Source: Campanula takesimana (taxonomy: Eukaryota; Streptophyta; Magnoliopsida; Asterales; Campanulaceae). From it: a DNA stretch of 64,000 bases. Below, one piece after another: positions 10,607-20,047 of the stretch; position 1 is the first letter of the stretch, and each line of letters begins with the position of its first letter. Position numbers and translations under genes: made by a program. The notes under the pieces are model-generated. The model was not told the origin of the DNA. It ran no database searches and worked only from the letters and a program-made list of their open reading frames with translations. Location: positions 186,001 to 250,000 of the forward strand of contig JAOWBW010001131.1 in NCBI GenBank assembly GCA_026119855.1, read 5' to 3'.

Positions 10607-12814
10607 TGTAACGACCCCAAAAACCCGTCCCTATTTATTTTATATTTTTGGGGATTTTAATTTGACATTATGTGTGCATTTTATGTGTTACATCATAATT
10701 TATGACTTGCACATATTGTATGATTAAATGTGCTATTTACTTAGTTAGTAGTAATAATGGTTAAAGGAGTTAAATGATTAAGTTGAAACTTTAGGGTCCT
10801 TTGTAGAAATATAACTTCAAGGGCTTAAGTGTTAAAAATGAAAGTTGGGTGACTAAAGTATAAAAATGAGGCAAAAAAATCTTATAAACTTATCTTCTCA
10901 TCCCTCTTTCTCTGTGTTTGTAATGTTCTACAACATTTCTCTCGTTTCTTCCTAGGGTTAGAGAAAAGGTAAGTTCATTCCATTTTGATTTTATATCTTC
11001 TTAATTATTTCTCCGTTTTAAAATCTAATTATATAAAAATGATCAGGGCATTGAGTAGGTAATTTCTACCCGATCAAAACATATTTCCTCGATAGTTTTT
11101 CCGGAAATAGGTAAGTTACTAATTCCCCTTAAATGTTAAAATGGTCACACATATGTTGTATATGTTATATGTGGTGAAATTATTGTGAAAAGAATTTATT
11201 TGTGATACTTGTAATTTTGGGACAAAGTGAGTATTTGGTGGATTTGGTTTGGTTGGGTTCAAAGTAGTGTTAGAGTTGTTTGGGACTGATTTTTTGTAGC
11301 CTTAGTAAGGCTATAAACGTTAAGTGTGTAAGTGTTGTACTTTTGGGACGGTGAAACGAAAGGAGTAAAAAGTGTGCAATTTTTGGCCTGGCAGGGCTTA
11401 TGGGCGGTCGCCCAATATGGGGTCGGGCGGGCACCCAAAACTATTGAAAGGTAAAATTTTAAAACAGGGCCTTGGGCGGTCGCCCAAGATGAGGGCGGGC
11501 GGGCACCCACTGTTGCTGAAGAAAATAAATTGTTTCATTGACTTGGTTTAGGACCCAATCTTGGGCTAGGTTTTGTGTCCTAGTCTAGGGTGCCTAGATA
11601 AGTGTTTTGGGAAGTTAAATGGTAGATGATGATTTGGTTTCATATGTGTACAAGGTTGTGTTTATGACTTAAATGTCAATGTTATTGGGAACTCTTATGA
11701 GTGATTCTTTTGTGTGCTTCTTATAATGTGTTTGGCTTGGTTCCCTACTTTGGAATCATTGCCCTGGTTGTTGTTTAAGCAAGTATTTATTACAGTGCTT
11801 TGTTTGAAAGTCCAGCTGGTTTTGTGTTATCGAGTGGAGGTGGAAAGGATTATAGTGGCACACAGCCAAGTTCACTATAAGGCTTTTCCAGTGGACCTTT
11901 TTTCTAATCGAGTGGAGGTGGAAAGAATTATAGTGGCACACAGCCAAGTTCACTATAAGGCTTTTCCACTGGACCTTTTTCCCTAGTCCAGATTGGCCTT
12001 GGATGGGATGAGTTAGCTCCATCGAGTGAGTATTTGGGTTATGACTTTGTGTCATATTTCCCCGTTGATACTTTGATTCTTATGGTTATGGTTTGGTTTT
12101 TGGGATCCCGGCTTCAGCTAATTATGCTGCTCAAATGGTTTTCTCAGATGGTTTTCTTAAATGGTATTCCCAGACGGTTATGTTCTTTCGGTAAACCTTG
12201 GCTAAGTATCGATGGTTATGTTCTTTCGGTAAACCTTGGCTAAGTATCCTTGTGAGTGTTACATTGTTGTATGTGTGGTACAATGAGTTGGATTTGCCTC
12301 TCATGCTATGTGCTATGTGATGCTTATGATATTGTTCGTTATACTTATCATTATAGCATGAAACGTAGTTGTATTTTAGTAGCTTACTGAGATTCATTCT
12401 CACCCTTTATTTGTTTACTGTTTTAGATAAAGGCGAGTCCAGGGGATAGGACACTTTGGCACGGGAGGACGTTAAAGTGGTAAGATTTGGGATTTGTTTT
12501 GTAAAGGCTACGTTACATAGATGTAATACCTTTTGGGTAGAGTTTCCGTGACTTCATCATTTTGTAACACCATTATTTTGGATAATGTTGGTGTATGTAC
12601 ATTTGTATAAAAGTTTGTAAGCCTTCTGGCTAAGTACTTTCGTTTGAGAAAGAGTTTGTTTGAAAGTTAAATGAAGTCTTTGAACTTCGAGTGTGGATTT
12701 TGTTAAACTTTATGAAAGTATATTTCAAAAAAAATTCTAAAAAGTGTTTTATAACGTCTTCCACTCGTGTCCCAAGCGTGGGGCCAAGTAGGACTACGGG
12801 TCTGGGGCGCGACA
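10607..12814 (+). repeat. 3' LTR of the Ty3 element
   Basis: 2208 bp, same ends and same internal landmarks as 4818-7025, including the GC-rich block at 11400-11510. It is followed by the TSD GCTGT (12815-12819). Confidence 0.95.
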
Positions 12815-12819
12815 GCTGT

Positions 12820-13016
12820 CATAGCCTTTGTTGTCTTGCTACCAAAAAAGGCTCCTACACTCAAAGGAATCAAATTCAAGACACCCGTTCATCTGGTCCT
12901 GTGGGGGTTTGCGTTGACTAGCGCTTAGGTAGGGCTTCAAGTCGGGAGACACCATCTACTGAAAGCACGACATAGATAATCTCTACTAGTCTTATCACCA
13001 TGGATTTGTGGGGGAT
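12820..13016 (+). other. Copia-1 3' untranslated region, right part, with polypurine tract
   Basis: Sequence continuing Copia-1 after the Ty3 insertion. It ends in GGATTTGTGGGGGAT (about 13002-13016), a polypurine tract that abuts the LTR start TGTTGGAAAT. Confidence 0.75.
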
Positions 13017-14084
13017 TGTTGGAAATTTGGCTTGAAAGGGTCAACTTTGATTGGGTCCCATTGACTTTGACCTTGGTCAATGTTTATACTTGTAGTATGT
13101 TATACCATGAACAATATTGGTGTTTTGGTTAAAGCCAAATGATGGATTAAATCCATACTTCTAAGACTTCAAAGATGAGCTTTTAAGATTCTTTGCTTCC
13201 AAGGATAAATGAGTTTGTTGCCATCCCACATGGGAAAGAAAAGGCGAGCCTTCCTTTTGATTGGAAGTACTATAGGCTTTTGGGCCATCCCACATGGAAT
13301 TGGAATGGGTAGTTGAAGTGCCATATATTACTTGGAATTTCATAGTCTCATATTCAAGTTACATGTGAGGTGGGCTTGAACCTTTCCCCACACGCGCGCT
13401 CGCTGGGCTGGGCTGGGCCGGGCTCGGGCACGGGCTAAGGGCGTTTGGGCGAATGGTTCGGTTCGAGGGCGTATCTTTTTTGACAAAGTTTATTTGAAGT
13501 GTTCAATATTTGCAGAATGGTCCCTGACGAAATTGTTAGGTCAGTTAGTTTCTTAACTGGACTCTAACTGTCTGGTTTCTTTTCCATCAAGAAAAGGTAA
13601 CTGGAAGTCGGATATGTTTAAGAGTCCTTATCTAAAACCTAAACCGACTTAATACTAGTATAAATATACGATCCCTATACCAGTTTATACACACGCAATT
13701 AATTGCAATAAACTGTTCTCTCTTTATATTCGTAATCTGTGGTTGATCGGAGAAGTGAGATTCCGGCGAAATGGGACAGCAGTCGCAAGTGGTTCGGTAC
13801 CTGTTCGTGCGAAGATTTCCTGGCACGTTCCTGAGATCGTTTCATCCTCGGAGGAATTTGCCGCAACCCTCAGCCGCACCATTAGGGGGAAATAGTTTCT
13901 CTTAGGAGAGTCTATTACAGGCGACTCGATCTAAACTGATAAGTCTTCCTAACTCTCCTATTGTTTTTGTCTTTCCTGGATCCTGTTCTTGTGGGTACGT
14001 TTCTGCTTTTGGCTTAATCTGATATTGTTATATGCTTACGTGATTGCCCTGATTAATCTGATCGTTGCATATTAAATTCCAACA
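13017..14084 (+). repeat. 3' LTR of Copia-1
   Basis: 1068 bp from TGTTGGAAAT to AAATTCCAACA, with matching inverted ends. Inside is a GC-rich stretch (13388-13436, repeated GGGCTGG units) followed by a likely transcribed leader. The sister LTR is outside the window. Confidence 0.85.
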
Positions 14085-14772
14085 TCACTTTGCTTGCGGT
14101 CTTTGAATTGTAAATCTAGTCCTGGTTTTTCGTTGGTGAGTATAGAGTCGCCACTTGGGCAGAGAAGGATTTGTTGATATTGGAGGAGCAACAAGTAGTC
14201 CATGAATCAGATGATATATGTTGGTGTAATTCTTGAAGTTGCTGGAACATGCCGCCAATGTGATTTCTAGTCTTGAACTAGTCGATGTGGGGCGATGTCT
14301 GTAGGGAGATGTCGGATCTGTGGAGACTCGCTGATGAGCTCCGATTGCTGGTGAGTGTAAGGGTGCTGATCTTTGGAGTTTTAGATAAGCGCTGGTGGTG
14401 GTCGCCGATGGGAATGCCGTATAGGAGAGGCATGAGTAGAGAGAGATAAAAGAGATTTTAGAGAGAGAGACGAGGTTGAAAATGAGCCAAAGGGGAGGGT
14501 CATTACAATTTCAAGTTAGAAGGGGTGTTGGTCCCAAAAACACAACAAGGGTATGAAAAGATGCTAGGGGGTGAATAGCCTATTTAAAATTTCATTTTTT
14601 TTTTCAAAATTCAACCCTTTTTCAAAAAGGAAAGTAAGAACCTTAGTCTGGGACAAAGGGAGTACTATGATTAACTAATACTATTAATACTTATACTTAA
14701 TAGATATGATTAATTAATACTATTAATCGTAATTTTTAATTTATATAATAGTTAAAGATAATAGTAAATATA
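14085..14772. other. Unassigned sequence
   Basis: I see no coding frame of note, no RNA gene and no clear element ends here. Purine-rich GAGAGA stretches occur near 14430-14480, and the last 150 bases are AT-rich. Confidence 0.5.
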
Positions 14773-14774
14773 TA

Positions 14775-14943
14775 CTCCCTCCGTCCCAAAATGATTTTCT
14801 CATTTGTCATTTTTCATTGTCACAAAAAGTTCTTCACATTTCTACATTTTAGGCTTAAACAAAGCATGATTAATGAAGCAAGTGTTCATATCCTTAAAAA
14901 GTTTGAATAGTCAAACGCGAAGATCATTTTGGGACGGAAGGAG
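14775..14943. mobile_element. Stowaway MITE
   Basis: 169 bp flanked by TA on both sides. The left end CTCCCTCCGTCCCAAAATGA is matched inversely by TCATTTTGGGACGGAAGGAG on the right. Typical of non-autonomous Tc1/mariner elements; related to the copy at 21923-22039. Confidence 0.92.
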
Positions 14944-15108
14944 TATAATTGTTAGCTATAATTGTTAATTATTTTTTCTCTTCGCTAATAATATTAGTTA
15001 CTATATTGGGTAATTATTATAGTTACTAATACTTATAATAGTAATAGTTAATCACCAAATGCTACTTTTCTCCTTGACTTACCCACGTGACTACACTATA
15101 ACACTCTT

Positions 15109-15131
15109 CACCAACTTTATTAAAGTTGGTG
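15109..15131. repeat. Short perfect palindrome
   Basis: Arms CACCAACTTTA and TAAAGTTGGTG around one base. It lies in an AT-rich stretch with two copies of GCCCCCATTGACAAA (about 15210 and 15250). No element could be assigned. Confidence 0.55.
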
Positions 15132-15342
15132 AAAGTATTAATACACTAGATTGTTTTTTCCGCCCCCTTTGAGATGAAAGTGGAGTAATACACTATATTT
15201 GTTTTCGCCCCCATTGACAAACAGTTGAAGTTTTATTGTTGTGTAATTTTGCCCCCATTGACAAAAATTTCTGACTCCCCCACTAAACTTTAATATATAC
15301 ATATAGATTTCAAGACAGAATTAGTATGACCTTCTTACTTTT

Positions 15343-16242
15343 GAGGCGGTCTCCTGTGAGACCGTCTCACGCTGTGCGACGACTCACAGGCAGCCGGCCT
15401 ATTTTTTTTTATTTTTTTTTCCACCCAATTTTTTTTCCTCCCAACAAAAGTAACACCTGTTATAACAAAATGTAACACTTTTTTCTCATATATAACACTT
15501 TTTTTCTTTCAAAATTTTACCACAATTTTGCTGAAATAAATTAAACATAACATAAGATTAACAACTAAACTAATGTAACATTTTATAATAAATCAATGTA
15601 ACCTTTTTTTTCTCAATTGTAACACTTTTCTAGGGTTTTACATTCAATTGAAATGCAAAACCGATTATATACATGATTTTTTACTCTTTTTTTTGAAAAA
15701 AAAATGTACTACATTTAACCTATAAACTGTTACATTCATATATATAATATGTTACAATCATATATGCATTGTGTTACATTCAATTATTACTTTTTCTAAC
15801 CACAAAAACTATTTATATTATTTTGCAAAACTGGTGTTACAACTTACAATAAAGTGTTACTTTTTAAAGACAAAACTGTTACTTTCTTTATAAGAACGTG
15901 TTACATTTCAGCAGACGAGCAGCCCAATTTTTGTTGTGGGTTAAAAATTATGTTTTTAAAAAAAAAAAAAATCAAAATATATCATGACCTATCTAGTTTT
16001 ATTCGTCTCGTCGAGACGAACACACCGGTATTTTTAGATTTTTTTTTCGACTTCAAAATCACAAGATATTGCATTTTAAAATTATAAGAGGTTTTTTTTT
16101 AAGTGAGTGCCTCGTGTCGCGTGCTGGGTGGAGGAAGGGGGTTGCTGGGCGGGTAGGGCGCTAGAGCATCCATGGATGGGCGGGTTTTGACCCATGGAGG
16201 ATCCGTCTCACATAGTGAGACGGTCTCATGGAAGTTTTTGTC
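15343..16242. mobile_element. Mutator-like non-autonomous element with GAGACCGTCTCAC ends
   Basis: 900 bp with a perfect 9-bp TSD CTTACTTTT (15334-15342 and 16243-16251). Terminal inverted repeats are imperfect but share GAGACCGTCTCAC. The left half carries many TGTAAC words and the right half many GTTACA words, giving a roughly mirror-symmetric array. No transposase is present. The right end is about 140 bp upstream of the putative TATA box of the CASP-like gene. Confidence 0.8.
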
Positions 16243-16380
16243 CTTACTTTTTCTTTTGTAAAGACGTAAATTGGTTTAGTAATAGAATAAATGCCAGCGA
16301 GTTGAATATAGGAAACTTTCCATATAAGTATCTATTTCATTTCCATAGTTAAACCCTTCCTTATCAATAAACAAACAGAA

Positions 16381-16388
16381 TATAAAAA
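16381..16388 (+). promoter_or_regulatory. Putative TATA box of the CASP-like gene
   Basis: TATAAAAA is followed about 30 bp later by a CT-rich leader without obvious coding sequence, as in many plant core promoters. The link to the gene at 18719 is inferred from the splice signals described for the leader exon. Confidence 0.55.
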
Positions 16389-16411
16389 CTTCATAAAAAA
16401 CCCTACAAGTA

Positions 16412-16522
16412 TAATGTACCACTCTATTTTCTCTCTCCTCGACCTCTCTCCCTCAGCCGTCATTGTTGTCTCTTCGCTACTGCCTTCCTAGAATCTTAAA
16501 TTTCTAAAAAGCTCAAAGAGAG
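16412..16522 (+). other. Putative 5' untranslated exon of the CASP-like gene
   Basis: A pyrimidine-rich leader (TCTCTCTCCTCGACCTCTCT) ends at AG followed by GTTAGT, a possible donor at 16523. A strong acceptor, TTGTATATTTTAG ending at 18706, lies 12 bases before the ATG at 18719. Together they suggest a 5' UTR intron of about 2.2 kb. Transcript evidence is lacking. Confidence 0.5.
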
Positions 16523-16633
16523 GTTAGTCTTCTTCCCATTATAATTGGTTGCACAGGCTCTTCATATATGAAGAATACATGTCAATAATATATTCACCAT
16601 TATTTTTTCTTTTTGTGAAGAATATTATATATA

Positions 16634-17566
16634 GGGGAAATGACAATTTAGGGTCCAAAGTTTGGGGGGTGTGTGCCAATAGGGGTCTGATGTATCAATT
16701 TTGTCAATTTAGGGTCCAAAGTTGCAAAAGTTGTGCAGGTTAGGGTTTTTTAACGATTCTGTTAACGGAATCCAGTTAAGTCACACGTGTTTTGACATGC
16801 ACTTAACTGGAGTTTGTTTTGATTATTTGCATGAACATATTGTCATTTCAGATGGAGAAAATTAATAAAAAAATGAAATATTAAATTTTACTACTTTTTT
16901 ATATTAAATTAACTAATAATTAAGACGTCATTTACCGAAAATATTTTTTCAAGAAATACAGTAAAAATATTTATTTCATTAGAACCACTATAAAATAAAA
17001 AGTATAATTTTAAAAAAGGAAAAAGTGTAAAAAAATTATATTCCAAAAAAAAACCCACTTTATTTTTTTAGAAAGAAGAAAGTGGGGATTTGGAAAAAAA
17101 AAATTCTGTGGTGGTGGTTAGTATTGTTTCATTATTAATATTGGTATTCCAATTATTTTATTTTATTCATAAAATTATTTTTTATTTTTATTATTAATTT
17201 TCCTTGTTTATAACTTCATTATTTGCGGTTTCAAAAAAAAAACACTTTTATTTTTTATTTGCTTATTATTTTATTTATTATTATTTTTGAATTAATTAAA
17301 ATTATTCGAAAATATAATAATAAAAGTGAAAGAAAATTTAGGGTCAATTGTATAAGGGGTGTGTGAAATGACAGCCCAGGCGAACATCCAAAACTAACTC
17401 CAGTTAAGTTTTTCTGTTACTTAACTGGATTTTCTTTGCAACTTAGTCCAAAAACCCTTAATTGACTAACGTTGTTAACTTTGGACCCTAAATTGACAAA
17501 ATTGATACATCAGACCCCTATTGGCACACACCCCCCAAACTTTGGACCCTAAATTGTCATTTCCCC
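16634..17566. mobile_element. Mutator-like MITE with 90-bp TIRs
   Basis: 933 bp with a perfect 10-bp TSD ATTATATATA (16624-16633 and 17567-17576). The TIRs start GGGGAAATGACAATTTAGGG and match over about 90 bases. Each TIR contains two copies of CAATTTAGGGTCCAAAGTT. The AT-rich interior has no coding frame. It is inserted within the foldback element. Confidence 0.93.
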
Positions 17567-17791
17567 ATTATATATATTCCCCACTTTTTTCTTTTTTCGT
17601 TTTTTCAGTGAAGAATAAAATATTCACTAATTATGTGTCTTTGACAATATAGTATTGCAGAGTGCTTTTTTTTTTTTTTTTTTAACAAATGTATAGTGCA
17701 TTGTTATATTAAGTTAATACCACATTCTTCGTCCCAAAAGATATAAAATTTCACTTTGATTTTATGATCAGTTTGATTGATAAAAATATTA

Positions 17792-17841
17792 CTACCTCTA
17801 TCCTTAAATGAGTCTCTAAATTCATTTAGGGACAAAGGGAG
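17792..17841. mobile_element. Small Stowaway-like foldback
   Basis: About 50 bp between TA dinucleotides, with ends CTACCTCTATCC and GGGACAAAGGGAG and a self-complementary centre (AAATGAG...ATTTAGGG). Probably a collapsed Stowaway. Confidence 0.5.
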
Positions 17842-17927
17842 TATAAGTTCATTATTGATGCACAAAAAGAAAAAATAATGGTGAATATATTATTGACATG
17901 TATTCTTCATATATGAAGAGTGTGCAT

Positions 17928-17996
17928 AATTAAAAACACCAATACAAAATGTGGCTTACAAAATGAGGTGTCATAATTATATTGGTGTTTTTAATT
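17928..17996. repeat. 69-bp inverted repeat
   Basis: Arms AATTAAAAACACCAAT (17928-17943) and its exact complement (17981-17996). GTGTGC or TGTGC lies just outside each arm. Possibly a very short MITE next to the foldback element. Confidence 0.6.
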
Positions 17997-18190
17997 AGAG
18001 TGTGCCGGGTCCACTATCGATGTAGCCAATGAAATATCGCCACCACATCTTGTATCCTTCATTTTGTAAACTTTTTTGTAAGCCTAGCATTGCCAATAAC
18101 AAAATTTAAAACCTTATGAGCATAACTGAATTTTCCTAAAAGTTTGATTACAATTTAATCAGACTGACCATCAAATTAAAGTAACACTAT

Positions 18191-18556
18191 ATTTTCATGA
18201 GAGTAGTAGTAGGTCTTAGAAACTTTCTTATGAGATTCTGACGGGCTATCGACTTTTTTTTAACCCTCGTACTTTGATGAACATTCGGTTTTAACCATTC
18301 TTATATTTTCATACCAATGACCTCTTGGTCTAGTGGTATCATGGCTTCCCTTGGGGGACTCAGGTTCTACTCCCGCTGGGAGCAGGTTCTATAGTATATA
18401 AACGGTTTATATACTAAAGGCACTATAAAACCATTCTTATATTTTCATGAGAGTAGTAGTACGTCTTAGAAACTTTCTTATGAGATTCTGACGGGCCTAT
18501 CGACTTTTTTTTAACCCTCGTACTTTGATGAACCTTCGGTTTTAACCATTCTTATT
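18191..18556 (+). repeat. Tandem duplication of about 120 bp, split by a SINE
   Basis: The block starting ATTTTCATGAGAGTAGTAGT and ending TTTTAACCATTCTTAT occurs at about 18191-18306 and again at about 18441-18556 with few differences. The two copies were adjacent before the SINE entered between them. Confidence 0.85.
18313..18428 (+). mobile_element. Short tRNA-derived SINE
   Basis: About 116 bp bounded by a 20-bp TSD (18293-18312 and 18429-18448, AACCATTCTTATATTTTCAT). Near the start it has an A-box-like GGTCTAGTGGTATCATGG and about 35 bp further a B-box-like GGTTCTACTCCCG, the internal RNA polymerase III promoter layout of tRNA-derived SINEs. The 3' end is not a long A or T run. A truncated tRNA-like copy is an alternative, but the TSD favours retroposition. 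Confidence 0.72.
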
Positions 18557-18718
18557 ATTTGTTATCAGTTTTAACCATTGTACTCTAGATTTCATATTGA
18601 GGTTCCAATGCATTCCTATTGGAATTAATTAAATTGTTATGATTAATTTTTATTATATTATTTTTAATATATTAACTTCATCAATTTTGACCTTTGTATA
18701 TTTTAGGTTTCTCCGGTC

Positions 18719-19970
18719 ATGGCTGAGAAGATTAAGATTTCCGTGGCGAAAACTTTAAGGGGCGCAGTGTGTATATTAGGCTTGGCTGCTGCCGTTCTTA
18801 TGGGCACCAACAATGAGAAATCAACTAAATCCACGACTTATATATATGAAGCCAAAATTATCTATTGGGGCGCTTTCCAGTTAAGTCTATTTTCATCTCT
18901 CTATTTATTATTTATTAGTCCGCGGGTATCGTTTTAGGACAATATTTAAGTCTTAAAAATAGGTTAATTGCAATTTGATTTCTGACTTTTTTCGAAATTT
19001 GCAATGTTGATGCTGACTTTTCAATTTCGTCAATTGGTATACTCACTTTGTTATTTTGTTGCAATTCGACTACAAAAGTAACTGGGTGTTAGTTTTCTAA
19101 CAGATTTTATGTCATGTGACTAGCACATGACGTTTTAAGATGTTTGTGAAGCTACACATAGTCGATTGGTATGATTCTTTTTTTTTTTTAAACAGAGGCT
19201 AATATTTTAATCTACAACATATATTTTTTGGTAAATTTTTTTGGTGAACTAATTATATTATATTAATTTGTAATTTAATTAAATGAAAATATTTAAAAAA
19301 TAGAGGACATGGGAAAAATAATCTGAAAAAATTACTACTTTTCACCATGATATACCTTCTTTCCTAACGTTTACTTTCCTCCACCCCTCCGCCACGTTCC
19401 CGCATCACCCCTTCCACATACACTCTTCCCCGATTCATTCTCCTTTTCCTCTTCCCTTTTTTCATATCAAATATTTTTATGAAATGATAACCGCATATAG
19501 CATTTACTTCATATGAAACATATTTGAGGCTAATATCTTTTTTAGATTATTATTTCACATGCTTTTTTTATATATTTAAAATTAATTTTAATATAAAATA
19601 ATCCAGTCACTCGAAAAATTGCCAAAAATGTATGTTATAAGTTTAAATATTAGTTTCAATTTTAAAAAAGAATCATATCAATCGGATATGTATAGCTTTA
19701 AAAATATCTTAAAACGTCCCTTAAACGTCATGTGCTAGTCAAATGACATAAAATCTGTTAGAAAACTAACACCCAGTTACTTTTGCAGTCGAATTGCAAC
19801 AAAATAACAAAGTGACTATACCAATTGGCGAAATTGAAAAGACATCATCAACATTGCAAATTTTGGAAAAAGTCAGGAACCAAATTGCAATTAACCCCTT
19901 AAAAATATCATCTTAAGGAAACTTTCATTTTTATTTTCACGTTGGAACTTATTGCATGTTATGATTATTT

Positions 19971-20047
<77 letters not shown>

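Larger units (their letters stand above)
4818..12814 (+). mobile_element. Complete Ty3/gypsy retrotransposon inserted in Copia-1
   Basis: The element starts TGTAACGACC and ends GGGGCGCGACA, with direct LTRs of equal length (2208 bp) and a perfect 5-bp TSD GCTGT. A primer-binding site for initiator tRNA-Met follows the left LTR and a purine tract precedes the right one. The internal region is only about 3.6 kb, shorter than usual for plant Ty3 elements, and heavily decayed. A two-knuckle gag, a protease with DPG at the active site, an integrase end and a chromodomain-like tail make a Tekay-type chromovirus most likely. It cannot move by its own proteins. Confidence 0.93.
1..14084 (+). mobile_element. 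Copia-1: old Ty1/copia retrotransposon, 5' end outside the window
   Basis: This is the body and 3' LTR of a Ty1/copia element. Reading from the left edge one meets a gag zinc knuckle, aspartic protease, integrase, reverse transcriptase and RNase H, the copia order. It is broken by organelle DNA (about 695-1765) and by a whole Ty3 element (4818-12814). The copia 3' untranslated part resumes at 12820, followed by a polypurine tract and an LTR at 13017-14084. The left LTR is not in the window, so the insertion cannot be confirmed by a TSD (the 3' flank reads TCACT). Protein features resemble the Tork-type branch, but that lineage call is only an impression. Confidence 0.9.
16558..17920. mobile_element. 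Foldback element with 60-bp perfect inverted repeats
   Basis: The arms 16558-16617 and 17861-17920 are exact reverse complements over 60 bases, starting CTCTTCATATATGAAG. A Mutator-like MITE and a small Stowaway-like element sit inside; without the MITE and its TSD the unit would be about 420 bp. It lies in the likely 5' UTR intron of the CASP-like gene. Confidence 0.85.

Noticed and set aside
12691..12921. Open frame across the right edge of the Ty3 element
   Set aside because: It spans the LTR end and the older copia tail, so it is a chance fusion.
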